DNA from: Planctomycetota bacterium
Lineage (GTDB): Bacteria > Planctomycetota > JAJSAM01 > JAJVHW01
Length of the DNA stretch: 33,104 nucleotides
NCBI GenBank assembly: GCA_024277065.1
Contig: JAJRVY010000110.1
Coordinates: 1-33,104, forward strand
Reading direction: 5' to 3'
This document shows, piece by piece, positions 1 through 8,625 of this stretch. The position numbers and the translations under genes were made by a program. The stretch's first letter is position 1. Each line of letters opens with the position of its first letter. A model generated the notes under the pieces. It did not search any database, was not told the origin of the DNA, and saw only the letters and a list, made by a program, of their open reading frames with translations.

Positions 1-2
1 AG

Positions 3-98
3 GCGTACGCTGCCTACCGCGAACAGGGCTTTGAGATCTTCGCGCGCAATCTGCGCGGCGGCCGCCTGGCCGACGAGTTGGCCGAGCGGATGAAGTAG
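3..98 (+). CDS. C-terminal fragment of an unknown protein
   Basis: The last 31 codons of a gene that begins before the window, ending in TAG at 96-98. The peptide starts AYAAYREQGFEIF and ends ELAERMK. Codon third positions are G/C-rich like the true genes here. The piece is too short to assign a family and shows no motif. Bases 99-357 after it contain no convincing gene on either strand. Confidence 0.55.
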   Translation, partial: AYAAYREQGFEIFARNLRGGRLADELAERMK

Positions 99-357
99 CG
101 CCCGCCGCGGTGCGCGACCCGCGGGGCGCGGCGATCACGACGCGAGCGTCCGCGACTCGCCGCCGTCCGTCGATGCCACACGGAGCGGCATGTCGAAGCG
201 CTGCGCCACGCCGCCCGCCGGCCTGCTGCGGACGGGGGGCTGCGCCCTGCTCGCTCGATGACCGCGGCAGAGGAGTCACGCTCTCAGGAGGCCAGATGGC
301 TGCCGGCCACACGCCTGGACGAGTGCGCCAGAGGGGCCTCCCGGACCCGGACCGTGC

Positions 358-1683
358 CTATCCGGCTGCGTTCAGCTCGGCCAGCCGGGGGATCTCGTGT
401 GCGGCATGGAGAGGGATGTTCGCCACCTTCCCGTCTCGCTCGAGATTGCGCAGGTTCGTGCGGATCAGTACGTCGGGTGCGAACTGCCGGTCATACGAGC
501 GGAGACTCTTGCTCCTGCGACTCAACCCTGCTTTCGCCTCGATCGGAACGACGCGGCCCGCGATCTCGATCAGAAAGTCGGTCTCGGCTCTTCCCCCGGA
601 ACTGCGCCAGTAGTGAAGATCCCGATGTCGCGCCGCTACCAGTTGTTGCGCGACGTACGACTCCACCAGGGCGCCGCGGAACTCCGTGAACATGCGGTCC
701 TCCTCGACCAAGAGCCTGGGAGGCGTCCGTGACATCGCTCCGAGCAGGCCCACGTCCAGTGGGTAGACCTTGAAGCAACTTCGGTCGGCGTAGTGGCTGA
801 GTGGCCCTCTGGCGGATGAGACCGCGTGGCAGAAGTGAACCAGTCCGGCGTCGTGGAGCCAGCGCAGCGCGTTCTCGTACTCCCTGGATCGGGCGCCCTT
901 CCTCACGGCCGAGAACATGAACTTCCGGTTCTCCTTCGCCAGGTGCCTCGGGATCGAGTCCCAGATGAGCCCGAGTTTCGGGATGTCCGTGGACGGGGCG
1001 TGCTTGGCAAAGTCGAGGAGGTACGAATCGCAGATCTCGCGGTGGATCGCCCGCGTGGCTTCGGCGTCATGTGTCGCCGCAAAGGTCCTCACGGCCTCCG
1101 GCATGCCGCCGACGAACACGTACTCCCGGAGCAGGTCGATCATGTCCTGGTGGATGGGGATCGGGAGCGGATCGAAGGCATCGATGCCCTGCAGCAGTTC
1201 CGCGTACCCGTGCCGGCCCCTCGCCGTCAGGTACTCCGGGAAGCTCATCGGACCCAGATCGAGGAAGTTCACCTGCCCGACGGGAAAGGACCCCGGTCGT
1301 GACATCCGCACGCCGAGCAGCGATCCGGCTGCCGCGACGTGGACGTGCGGCGCGCGATCCCGGAAGTACTTGAGGGCGGTCAGCGCGCGGACCGAGGCCT
1401 GGATCTCGTCGAGCACGATCAGATCCCGATCGGAGTCAATAGTCTCCCCTCGATAGAGGGCGAGATCCGCGAGGATCCTGTGTGGGTCGAGATCCCTCTG
1501 GAAGAGACCGTCGAGGCGGGGATCCTCCTCGAAGTCGAGGTACACGACGCGTGCGAACTCTCGTCTCCCGAATTCCCGCAGGAGCCAGGTCTTGCCGGTC
1601 TGCCTCGCTCCCCTGAGGAGGAGTGGCTTGCGCTGCGCCGAGGACTTCCACGCGACGAGACTTGAGTAGACGGAGCGCTGCAT
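358..1683 (-). CDS. AAA_14/DUF4143 family ATPase
   Basis: A 441-residue orphan ATPase of the AAA_14 plus DUF4143 type. Members are common in bacteria, often horizontally moved, and their cellular role is poorly defined. Walker A is GARQTGKT (residues 25-32) and Walker B is LIVLDE (88-93), with AAAGSLLGV (117-125) as the sensor strand. The C-terminal half has a PD-(D/E)xK-like nuclease signature: E342 in GALVESYV, D369 in AETDFLIE, and E382/K384 in PIEAKAG. Length is normal for the family. It ends in TAG. It reads away from the flanking operons, and its G+C is lower than its neighbours (about 63% on one 60-base line I counted, against 78% on a line near 13,260), consistent with transfer. Family call is firm; substrate and partner are unknown. 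Confidence 0.9.
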   Translation of the reverse strand: MQRSVYSSLVAWKSSAQRKPLLLRGARQTGKTWLLREFGRREFARVVYLDFEEDPRLDGLFQRDLDPHRILADLALYRGETIDSDRDLIVLDEIQASVRALTALKYFRDRAPHVHVAAAGSLLGVRMSRPGSFPVGQVNFLDLGPMSFPEYLTARGRHGYAELLQGIDAFDPLPIPIHQDMIDLLREYVFVGGMPEAVRTFAATHDAEATRAIHREICDSYLLDFAKHAPSTDIPKLGLIWDSIPRHLAKENRKFMFSAVRKGARSREYENALRWLHDAGLVHFCHAVSSARGPLSHYADRSCFKVYPLDVGLLGAMSRTPPRLLVEEDRMFTEFRGALVESYVAQQLVAARHRDLHYWRSSGGRAETDFLIEIAGRVVPIEAKAGLSRRSKSLRSYDRQFAPDVLIRTNLRNLERDGKVANIPLHAAHEIPRLAELNAAG

Positions 1684-1915
1684 GTCACCAGTAGAGCCGA
1701 ATCGCGCGTGAGCGGCGCGCCTAATCGCAGGAAAATGTGAGCATCCTCACGGATCTCATCGGTAGTCTTGACCGGTACGCACGGATGTTGCTGGACTCGT
1801 GGGTTTTCATCCTCTCCGCGCGTGCATCCGTGCCCAGGTGGACGCCGGTGGACGGGGGAGCCCGCTCGACGGGCCGGAGTGACGAACGGCGCGGGGCGCG
1901 CGGCGTGCGACGGCG

Positions 1916-3751
1916 CTACCGCGGGATGTGCCAGCGGCGGGGGGGCCAGACGACGAGGATCGGCCGGCCGATGAGGCGGCTGCGGTGCACCGGACCGTTG
2001 CGACGGCTGTCCTGGCTGTTGCCCGAGTTGTCGCCCAGCATGTAGAAGTCGTCGGGGCCGAGCACGACCTCGTCGGTGTCGTAGTCCGGGGTGTAGAATA
2101 TGTCGCGCTCGAGGGCCAGCGGCTTGATCCACGCCCCGCCGCCGCGCGCGCGGAAGTCCACCTGACCGCTCGGTGCCGTGCGCTTGGGGAACTCGGGCTG
2201 CGGGAGTTCGTGGCGCATCTGCACGTCGCCGACGTCCAGCCGCAGCACACGATCCACCTGCGAGAAGCGCACGCGGACGGTCTCGCCCACGGCCACGGGC
2301 GCCGCGTCCAGCTTCGCCACGGGCTCGCCTTCGACGAGCAGCTCGATGCGTCCGCTGGACACGACCGCCTCGTACGTGGACGCGCCGCGGGAGAGGTGCA
2401 GCACGACCTCCGAGGAGTCGTCCAGGAGCTCGACGTCGGCGCTCACGCGCACGTCGGGGCACGCGTAGTTGCCGCCCACGACGTCGCCCGTGAGCGGGTC
2501 GTAGAGGTCGTCGCGGACGCTGTCGCGCCAGCGCAGGATGGACCGCTGCCCCTGCGCCGGTGCGAGCGCGTGGTAGCCGCGGGAGACGTCCAGCATCCAC
2601 TTGCCCGAGACGTTCTCCCAGAACTCGAGCTGTTCGTCGAACACCTGGTCCGCTGCGGCCTGCGCGTCGCCTTCGTTCTCGCTGCGGGCGCGCGCCCACA
2701 CGTCGTCCCAGCCGTACAGCGGGAACAGCAGGGCCTCGTACACGTCGCCGCTCTTGCGCACGAGCTCGCCGTCCACGTAGACGTCGCCCTCGCGCAGCCG
2801 CAGCGTCTGGTTCGGCACGCCCACGCAGCGCTTCACGTAGTTCTTGCGCTCGGCGCCCCAGCCGTCGAACACGTAGATGTCGAACGGCTCGGGGGGAGGC
2901 GCCAGGCGGCTGACGAGGATGCGGTCGCCGTCGCGCCGGTCGCCGTGCAGCGTCGGCTCCATCGACCGCGTGGGGATGTGGTAGGCGGTGAAGACCTCGA
3001 GGCGCACGAACACGATCGCGGCGACGATGCAGAGCAGGATGCCGGCGTCGTAGATCGCGAGCCCTGCGAGTGTCTCGCGCAGGTTGCTCGGGAACAGCAC
3101 GACGCGGCGGCCGGTGGCGATGCGCGCGAGATCCGTGCGGACACGCCACGGATCGCCGAACTCGGAGATCGCCTCGCGGACCGCTGCGCGATCACTCGTG
3201 CCCGCTTCGCGCAGCGTCGTGGCGGCGTCGAGGAGGTGCTCGGCGACGTCGCGGCGCAGATCCTCACGCAGCGCCGGCGCGAAGCGCAGCCCGCGTGTGA
3301 CGCGGGCGGCCAGCTTCGCGATCGGCGCCGGCACGTCGCCGGGCTGAGCGGAGGATGTCCCCTGCCCGTCGTCCGGCCCGCAGCGCGGCCCGTCGTCCGG
3401 CGCGGCGCCCGGCAGCGCGAACACGCGCCGTGAACCGTGGAGCGTGTGCCGCCGCGCGGCGACGACCGCGCCGCGGCGTCGCAGGTGCAGCAGCGCCGCG
3501 TGCACGTAGCCACGGCGTCCGGCGAGGAACAGCGGCCACTCTCGTTCGATCGCGCGCTCGATGCCGAACGGCGTCAGCGCGCCGCGCGCCAGAACGTCGC
3601 GTACGGCGTCGAAGAACGCTGCGGTGCCCGCCGGTGTGGGCCGCGCGTGCTCGCCGGGGGGCTGGCCGCACGCCGCGCCGGCCGGGGGCTGCGCCGCGCG
3701 CGGCGGCGGCGGCGAAGAGGGCGCCGGGGGGGGCGGGGCGGGCGTGTTCAC
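1916..3751 (-). CDS. Signal peptidase I with N-terminal PadR-like and HAAS-like domains
   Basis: A 611-residue leader peptidase (S26) homologue that should cleave signal peptides at the membrane. Order: proline-rich start (1-40); a winged-helix segment resembling PadR regulators (about 43-115); a helical segment resembling the HAAS/permease-prefix domain (about 155-212, ending EFGDPWRVRTDLARI); one membrane helix (about 228-250); then the catalytic region. The nucleophile is S263 in PTRSMEPTL and the general base is K307 in NYVKRCVGVPN. The last conserved box is GDNSGNSQDSR (573-583). Between K307 and that box lies an insert of over 200 residues rich in beta-like sequence (about 335-545), much longer than in E. 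coli LepB. The GTG start at 3751 is the first in frame; a later start is possible because the proline-rich tip is low complexity. It ends in TAG. The fusion suggests the peptidase could be regulated or tethered by its wHTH part, which is inference. Confidence 0.87.
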   Translation of the reverse strand: MNTPAPPPPAPSSPPPPRAAQPPAGAACGQPPGEHARPTPAGTAAFFDAVRDVLARGALTPFGIERAIEREWPLFLAGRRGYVHAALLHLRRRGAVVAARRHTLHGSRRVFALPGAAPDDGPRCGPDDGQGTSSAQPGDVPAPIAKLAARVTRGLRFAPALREDLRRDVAEHLLDAATTLREAGTSDRAAVREAISEFGDPWRVRTDLARIATGRRVVLFPSNLRETLAGLAIYDAGILLCIVAAIVFVRLEVFTAYHIPTRSMEPTLHGDRRDGDRILVSRLAPPPEPFDIYVFDGWGAERKNYVKRCVGVPNQTLRLREGDVYVDGELVRKSGDVYEALLFPLYGWDDVWARARSENEGDAQAAADQVFDEQLEFWENVSGKWMLDVSRGYHALAPAQGQRSILRWRDSVRDDLYDPLTGDVVGGNYACPDVRVSADVELLDDSSEVVLHLSRGASTYEAVVSSGRIELLVEGEPVAKLDAAPVAVGETVRVRFSQVDRVLRLDVGDVQMRHELPQPEFPKRTAPSGQVDFRARGGGAWIKPLALERDIFYTPDYDTDEVVLGPDDFYMLGDNSGNSQDSRRNGPVHRSRLIGRPILVVWPPRRWHIPR

Positions 3752-3815
3752 GAGGCGACGTTACCGATGTCCGCTCCTTTGAACGAGATCGCGGCGGCGG
3801 AGCGGAAGCGCGTTC

Positions 3816-4406
3816 TCAATCGTCGCCTGCCGCGGGTCCCGGCGCCCGCAGTAGCACCAGGAACGCTACGAAGTCATACAGCGCGTGCGTGACGATCGGC
3901 GCCAGCAGGTTGCCCGTGTAGAGTTGCAGGCCGCCCAGGTAGAGCCCGATGAAGGCGGCCAGCACGGCGTAGGCGGGCGTCACCGCGTGGACGAGACCGA
4001 AGGCGATGGACGTGACGGCCAGGGCGGCCACGGGACCGGCGGTGGGTGTCAGCCAGGTCTGCATCCACCCCCGGAAGAGCAGCTCCTCGGAGACGCCGGC
4101 GACCAGCGCGAGAGCGAGCAACTCGTCGCGCGTGCTGTGGCGGAACATCGGCACGAGCACGTCGTCCAGTGCCTTGCGGATGCGTCGCAGCGGTGCGAAG
4201 TCGGTGCGCTGGAAGACGAACAGGAAGAGCACGGGCGGGAGCGTCGCGATGACGCCGATGCCCGCCGCTGCGAAGTCGAAGCGAAACGACGCGAACACAG
4301 CGACCTCGGTCAGTCCGCCGAGAATCAGCGCGCCGCCGGCCAGGCTGCTCTCGAAGAGCACCGCGGCGACGAACGCCTTGCGCGACAGCTCTCTGCTCGT
4401 CTCCAT
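3816..4406 (-). CDS. CPBP family intramembrane metalloprotease (CAAX/Abi type)
   Basis: A 196-residue polytopic membrane protein with the three CPBP motifs: EELLFRGW (E107, E108, R112), FGLVH (F136, H140) and HALYD (H174, D178). Hydrophobic segments lie at about 12-35, 45-66, 95-115, 122-140, 145-165 and 170-188. Bacterial members cleave or process membrane proteins or peptides, and some give bacteriocin immunity; the substrate here is unknown. It lies 64 bp upstream of the signal peptidase gene on the same strand, so the two membrane proteases may be co-transcribed. ATG start, TGA stop. Confidence 0.88.
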   Translation of the reverse strand: METSRELSRKAFVAAVLFESSLAGGALILGGLTEVAVFASFRFDFAAAGIGVIATLPPVLFLFVFQRTDFAPLRRIRKALDDVLVPMFRHSTRDELLALALVAGVSEELLFRGWMQTWLTPTAGPVAALAVTSIAFGLVHAVTPAYAVLAAFIGLYLGGLQLYTGNLLAPIVTHALYDFVAFLVLLRAPGPAAGDD

Positions 4407-4439
4407 CGGCAGAGACTACCGCTCACCGCCAGCAGCCTG

Positions 4440-4667
4440 TCGGAGTCGTCGCGTGAGACGAGGTCTCGTTCGCTGCGGCCGGATGCAAGGCGCCGCGACG
4501 ACGGCACCTCTCCAGCCGAGTTGTCGAGGAGCGGCAACGCAGCAGACGGTCGCAGCGAGCGGAACAGCTTGCTGACGCGCGAGTTGTGCGCGGCATCGCC
4601 GGGCGGCGCCGGATTGCACTCGCCGCGGACCGCGTTCGGCCCCCGCTGCCTGGAGCCATCACAGCTC
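4440..4667 (+). repeat. Diverged third copy of the 281-bp inverted-terminus element
   Basis: The 303-bp gap 4407-4709 has no gene but aligns in order and spacing with the better copies at 14038 and 28685. Shared blocks are GCAAGGCG-CGCGACGA near 4478, GAGGAG-GGC-ACGC-GCAG near 4530, AACAGCTTGCTG-CGCG near 4562, and ACCGCGT-TCGGC with a degraded right terminus near 4628-4667. Distances between blocks differ by only 1 bp from the 28685 copy. The left terminus is hard to see, and the internal 8-bp hairpin of the good copies is broken here. Orientation is as for the 28685 copy. Boundaries are approximate. Confidence 0.55.
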
Positions 4668-4709
4668 GCGTGACGTCGTCCGCGGGACTGCTCCGACAGG
4701 CTGCGATGT

Positions 4710-6191
4710 TCAGAGGTGTTCGACGAAGCGGCGCCACTCGCGCTCGATCCGGTCGAGGTCGCCGAAGGCGTCGCGGAATGCGTCGAGCGCGCGCTGCGCC
4801 GGATCGCCGCTGCCGCCGCGGCCCCGCTCGCGGATGACCGCCGCCAGCCCTTCGGGGTGGCGCAGCACGAGGAAGTTCAGGAGCGACCAGGCCTCGGCGT
4901 AGGCATCGCCCGTCGGCTTCTGCGCGAACACGGCGCCACCGACGAGTCGCCGCAGGTCGCCGCCGCGTTGCGCGTCACGCAGCGCGCGCACGTCGCGCAG
5001 TCGCGCCGAGGTCTTCGCCATCGGATCGAGCGCGCTGCGCTGCGGCGCCTCGAACAGGGTCGCGAGCCCCTCGCTCAGCCAGAGCGGTTGCGCGGGGTCC
5101 GACACCCCCGTCGCGAAGGCGATCTGGTGGCAGGCCTCGTGCATCGTGGCGGCCACCGTCTCCTCGTCCCAGAAGCGGCGCACGCGGGCGCGGTGGGCGT
5201 CGAGCTCGCGATCCTCGAGGGCCAGCGTGCGGCGCTGCGCCGCGACCTCCGCGAGCAACCCGTCGATCTCCGCGAGCTTCTCCCCCCGCAGCCGCGCGCC
5301 GTCGCGGTCGGCCGGTGTCGGGCGGTACTCCTCGACGCGCAGCCGGATGGCGCGCAGTTGCCCTTCGCGCTGGTCCAGGTAGACCGCCTTCTCCGCGAGC
5401 TTGGTGACGGCCTCGGTGAGCGCCGCCCGTGCCGTCCCCGCCGCCGGCGCCGTCCTCGTGTCGAACAGGAGGATGCGCCCGGTCGCGCCGACGAACAGGC
5501 CGTTCAGTCCGCGCAGCGCGTCGGCCGGCGCCGCCGCCGCTGCGACCCAGTCGGCGTGGTCCGCGAAGAGCAGTGCCTCGAGCCGGCGATCGAGCGGCGC
5601 CGGGCGCACCCCGATGTCCCGCATGAGGTCGTGGAACTCGCGCCACACGTCCTCCAGCGCGGCGGCGCGCTCGCGCGCGATCGCGGTCTCGCAGTCGTGG
5701 GCGATGCGCCAGTGCGCCGAGCGGTGGACGCGCGCATCGTCGCCGACCAACCGGCGCAGGCGCTCGGTCGCGGCGGCGTCGGGCGCCAGGGGCCGCTCGA
5801 GTACGCGCCAGCGCCAGAGCGCCTCGCGCACGGCCGCATCGTCCGGTGCCCACGCCGCAGCCCGCTCGAGCAGGCGGCCCTCGGCGCGCGGCAGCGCGGC
5901 CTCGTGCGCGCGGGCGGCGAGCGCCAGCGCCCCGGCGGCATCACCTTCGCGGAGTTCCGCGCTCTGACGCTCGAGCGCTGCCGAGGGCAGCTCAGCGCGC
6001 TCGATGCGCGCCACCCGCGAGCGTGGCAGCGACAGCGTGCCCCCGGCCATCTCGAGGCGCACCGGGTCGCCGTCGTCGATGACGCGGCCGACGATCCGGC
6101 GGCCGCCGCGCAGATGGACGACGTCCGCCGCCACCGGCAGCGCGGCGGCGGCGAGGAGCAGCGGGACGGCGAGCAGGGTACGAACGCGCAC
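4710..6191 (-). CDS. Secreted DUF1570-like zinc-metalloprotease (gluzincin)
   Basis: A 493-residue exported protein. The start is taken as GTG at 6191, preceded by a GA/G-rich ribosome-binding site; it gives a clean signal peptide (residues 1-22, hydrophobic core LLAVPLLLAAAALPVAA). Longer in-frame openings upstream are non-coding in composition and would bury the signal peptide. After it comes a short beta segment (DVVHLRGGRRIVGRV) seen at the start of many planctomycete secreted proteins, then helical and coiled regions. HEACH (351-355) with E374 in LSEGLATLFEAP fits the gluzincin zinc site. The layout matches DUF1570-type proteins of Planctomycetota. Substrate unknown. Its start faces the gene at 6243 with only 51 bp between. 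Confidence 0.82.
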   Translation of the reverse strand: MRVRTLLAVPLLLAAAALPVAADVVHLRGGRRIVGRVIDDGDPVRLEMAGGTLSLPRSRVARIERAELPSAALERQSAELREGDAAGALALAARAHEAALPRAEGRLLERAAAWAPDDAAVREALWRWRVLERPLAPDAAATERLRRLVGDDARVHRSAHWRIAHDCETAIARERAAALEDVWREFHDLMRDIGVRPAPLDRRLEALLFADHADWVAAAAAPADALRGLNGLFVGATGRILLFDTRTAPAAGTARAALTEAVTKLAEKAVYLDQREGQLRAIRLRVEEYRPTPADRDGARLRGEKLAEIDGLLAEVAAQRRTLALEDRELDAHRARVRRFWDEETVAATMHEACHQIAFATGVSDPAQPLWLSEGLATLFEAPQRSALDPMAKTSARLRDVRALRDAQRGGDLRRLVGGAVFAQKPTGDAYAEAWSLLNFLVLRHPEGLAAVIRERGRGGSGDPAQRALDAFRDAFGDLDRIEREWRRFVEHL

Positions 6192-6242
6192 GGCCCTCTC
6201 TCTTCGGCAGGATCGGTCCGCGCCCTCCAGTACGCTCGCGCC

Positions 6243-6683
6243 GTGACTCGCCGCCGCCTGCTGCTCCTCGCTGCGTCTGCGGCCACACTGCTGCTGCTGC
6301 CGGGCTGGCGCGGACGGCTGGTGCCCGTCGCGCACGACCGCGTACTCGCCGCCGCGCGGTCTGCCGCGCCGGACAGCGTGTTCGGCGTCGCACGGGCCGG
6401 GGCTCGCAGCGGCGAGATGTGGCACGCGCAGTATCACGACAACCTCGTGGCGAGCCTGCTGCGGCGGGCCGGGATGGGGGCGTCGCTGCCCGCCGTCGTG
6501 CCGCCCGCGTTCGTCGCCCACATCGCCGTGGGGGCCGAGCGCGCCGACGGCTACTTCCGCGTCGAGCCCGAGGCGCACTGGCCGTGGTGGTGGCCCGGCG
6601 GCGGCGTCACGTGGCACGATCCTCGCGGCGAGGAGAGTGCCGACGAGGCGCCGCGCGCGCCCCGCGACGCACGCGAACGGTGA
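6243..6683 (+). CDS. Small exported or membrane-anchored hypothetical protein
   Basis: A 146-residue protein with an arginine-rich N-terminus (MTRRRLLLLA) followed by a hydrophobic stretch to about residue 20, so it is probably exported or anchored; the RR could suggest the Tat route but lacks a full SRRxFLK motif. The remainder is small-residue rich with an aromatic patch (HWPWWWPGG, about 118-126) and an acidic/basic tail. I recognise no family. The GTG start at 6243 is divergent from the metalloprotease at 6191; no strong ribosome-binding site is visible, so the start is uncertain. Confidence 0.6.
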   Translation: MTRRRLLLLAASAATLLLLPGWRGRLVPVAHDRVLAAARSAAPDSVFGVARAGARSGEMWHAQYHDNLVASLLRRAGMGASLPAVVPPAFVAHIAVGAERADGYFRVEPEAHWPWWWPGGGVTWHDPRGEESADEAPRAPRDARER

Positions 6684-6736
6684 GCGCCGAGAGATGAGCG
6701 GAGCGTCCTCTCGCGAGCAACACTGCTTGCCGCTAC

Positions 6737-6754
6737 TGTCCCCGATCGGGGACA
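6737..6754. promoter_or_regulatory. Perfect 18-bp palindrome, possible operator
   Basis: TGTCCCCGATCGGGGACA is a perfect 18-bp palindrome in the 241-bp gap between the genes ending at 6683 and starting at 6925. It has no loop and no T-run, so a dimeric-regulator binding site is more likely than a terminator. About 50 bp downstream a 12-bp unit GGCGCTGTGTGA occurs twice (near 6799 and 6815). No other copy of the palindrome is seen in the window. Confidence 0.4.
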
Positions 6755-6924
6755 CTGCGTCCGGCGGCGACGTCGGCACGGCGCGTGCGCGACGCGACGC
6801 GGGCGCTGTGTGATGCCGGCGCTGTGTGACACGGACACCGCGTGACGCTGGTGTTGGCGCGTCCTCGCCCTACGATCGATCAACGGCGTTCGCGCGAGCG
6901 GACGATCCAAGCGGAGGTGGAGAC

Positions 6925-8556
6925 GTGAGAATCAAGATCCTGCTGGCGCTGGGCGCGCTCGCGCTCGGCGCACTGTACGCGCCCCAGAATGTGACCACAC
7001 CGACCGCGCGGGCCGCCGACGACACGCCGGCGGACTGGGAGAAGAAGTACGAGAGAGCGCTCGACAACTCCGTCAAGGAACTCGAGAAGCTCGCCAGGTG
7101 GTGCGAGCGCGAGCACCTCGAGTGGACGGCCAACTACGTGCGCCGTAAGAGCTTCGCCTTCCGCCCCGACGACGAGGAACTGCGCGCCTACTTCGGCTAC
7201 GAGAAGTGGGAGGACGGGCGCTGGCGCCAGAACGATGTCAAGCGCGACGAGTTCCGCTCGATCATCGACGAGGACGATCCCGAGTCGGGTAAGTACCCCA
7301 GGAACATCGCCAAGGCCACCGGCAGGATCGCCGGCTGGTTCAAGGGGCTCGCCTCGAAGGCCGCCAAGATGGGCGAGGAGACCGGCGATCCGGCCTGGGA
7401 CGCGCTCGCCACGAAGGCCTGGGAGCGCGTGCTCTCGACCGACCCCGACGGCAAGTACGCAAAGCAGGCCCACAAGGCGCTGAAGCACCCCAAGTTCGAC
7501 GGCGAGTACGTCTCGCCGTTCAAGCTGAAGTTCCTGGAGAACCGCAAGGCGCGCAAGCAAGGGGGCGAGGCCCAGGCCGCAAAGGTCTACGAGGTCGAGC
7601 AGGTGCCCGCCGACGGCAACATCCCCAACTCCGGGCTGGACGGCTTCGGCGCCAAGGGCGAACTGCTCGCGATCAATACCACACACCCGCAGGAGGTGGC
7701 CGACAGGCTGGTCGTCTGGGCCATGCGCGCCATCGACGACCTCGTCGCGATGTACGGGTTCCCGGACGCGGTGCGTGAGCGCATCGGCCTGCGCAAGATG
7801 GACATCGTCACGCGCGGCGACAACAAGGCGGAGTTGCGGCAGTACCTCGAGAAGGGCGCCAAGTGGGACGGCGCGAAGATCACCAAGTACCTCGAGTACT
7901 TCGGTGGCATGGGCGGCGTCGGCCCCGGCTGCTACGTCTCGATGAACGGCGCCGGCGCCGACGCCGACGACTCCGTCATGCACCGCTTCGGCCACTCCGT
8001 CGTGCGCTCGGCGCACGCGATGGCGCTCTCGGACCTCGGCGCGCGTCTCGGTTCGATGAGCAATCAGGTCGAGAACTGGCTCCAGGAGTCCATCGCCTAC
8101 GACTGCACGCGTCGTCTCACGGGCAACACGCTCACGACCTGCGGTGAGTTCGGGCGGTACGGCAACAACATGACACCCAAGCCCGGCCAGGATCTCTGGA
8201 TCCAGCTCGCGCGCCGCCAGGTCGAGATGGACGACGACGTGGACATCAGCCGCCTCTGGAAGCTCACGCTGACGGACATTCGCGGCCCCGAGACCGTCAA
8301 GGGCTACGCGCTGGTCCAGTTCCTCTTCGAGCACGATCCTGCGCTCGCCCAGAAGTTCATCTGGCACGCGCTCGCCCACGGCACCCCGGCGGCCATCGTC
8401 GATGTCTACGGCGACTGGCTCGGCACGCCCAAGCCCAAGGAAGAGGACGCGACGGCCGAGACGTACGCCAAGGGAGCGTTCACGCAGCCCGAGTACCAGG
8501 CCGCCATGAACGCCCTCGACGACCGCTACCGGGAGTGGATCCTCAAGTCCTGGTAG
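6925..8556 (+). CDS. Secreted gluzincin-like protein with altered HExxH (HRFGH)
   Basis: A 543-residue exported protein. Start chosen at GTG 6925 with a GGAGGTGGAG ribosome-binding site just upstream; it gives a signal peptide (ILLALGALALGALYA, cleavage near ARA-AD at 30). The mature part is charged and largely helical. At 353-357 the sequence is HRFGH where a gluzincin would have HExxH, followed at E388 by LQESIAYDCTRRL, which resembles the third-ligand segment of the protein at 4710-6191 (LSEGLATLF). The zinc ligands are kept but the catalytic Glu is Arg, so a non-hydrolytic binding role is more likely than proteolysis; this is inference. It ends in TAG. No catalogued family recognised beyond this resemblance. 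Confidence 0.8.
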   Translation: MRIKILLALGALALGALYAPQNVTTPTARAADDTPADWEKKYERALDNSVKELEKLARWCEREHLEWTANYVRRKSFAFRPDDEELRAYFGYEKWEDGRWRQNDVKRDEFRSIIDEDDPESGKYPRNIAKATGRIAGWFKGLASKAAKMGEETGDPAWDALATKAWERVLSTDPDGKYAKQAHKALKHPKFDGEYVSPFKLKFLENRKARKQGGEAQAAKVYEVEQVPADGNIPNSGLDGFGAKGELLAINTTHPQEVADRLVVWAMRAIDDLVAMYGFPDAVRERIGLRKMDIVTRGDNKAELRQYLEKGAKWDGAKITKYLEYFGGMGGVGPGCYVSMNGAGADADDSVMHRFGHSVVRSAHAMALSDLGARLGSMSNQVENWLQESIAYDCTRRLTGNTLTTCGEFGRYGNNMTPKPGQDLWIQLARRQVEMDDDVDISRLWKLTLTDIRGPETVKGYALVQFLFEHDPALAQKFIWHALAHGTPAAIVDVYGDWLGTPKPKEEDATAETYAKGAFTQPEYQAAMNALDDRYREWILKSW

Positions 8557-8585
8557 AGCGCCGGAGGAGGATCGACGATCGTCAC

Positions 8586-8617
8586 GGCGGTTGTACGCGC
8601 AGGCTCGCGCAACCGCC
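8586..8617 (+). terminator. Hairpin 30 bp after the 6925-8556 gene
   Basis: Arms GGCGGTTG (8586-8593) and CAACCGCC (8610-8617) pair perfectly around a 16-nt loop. There is no T-run. Its position just after the stop codon at 8556 suggests a transcription end or mRNA-stabilising structure. Confidence 0.4.
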
Positions 8618-8625
8618 GCGCCCCT

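Noticed and set aside
276..288. Another terminus of the 281-bp element (TCACGCTCTCAGG)
   Set aside because: Only 13 bp match the copy 1 end, and neither the rest of the terminal repeat nor any interior block aligns upstream.
1928..3433. Long plus-strand open frame opposite the signal peptidase
   Set aside because: It is an antisense shadow produced by high GC; the minus strand carries a full set of family motifs.
4716..6683. Long plus-strand open frame opposite the DUF1570-like gene
   Set aside because: It is His/Arg/Ala-rich shadow sequence; only its last part (6243-6683) is a plausible gene.
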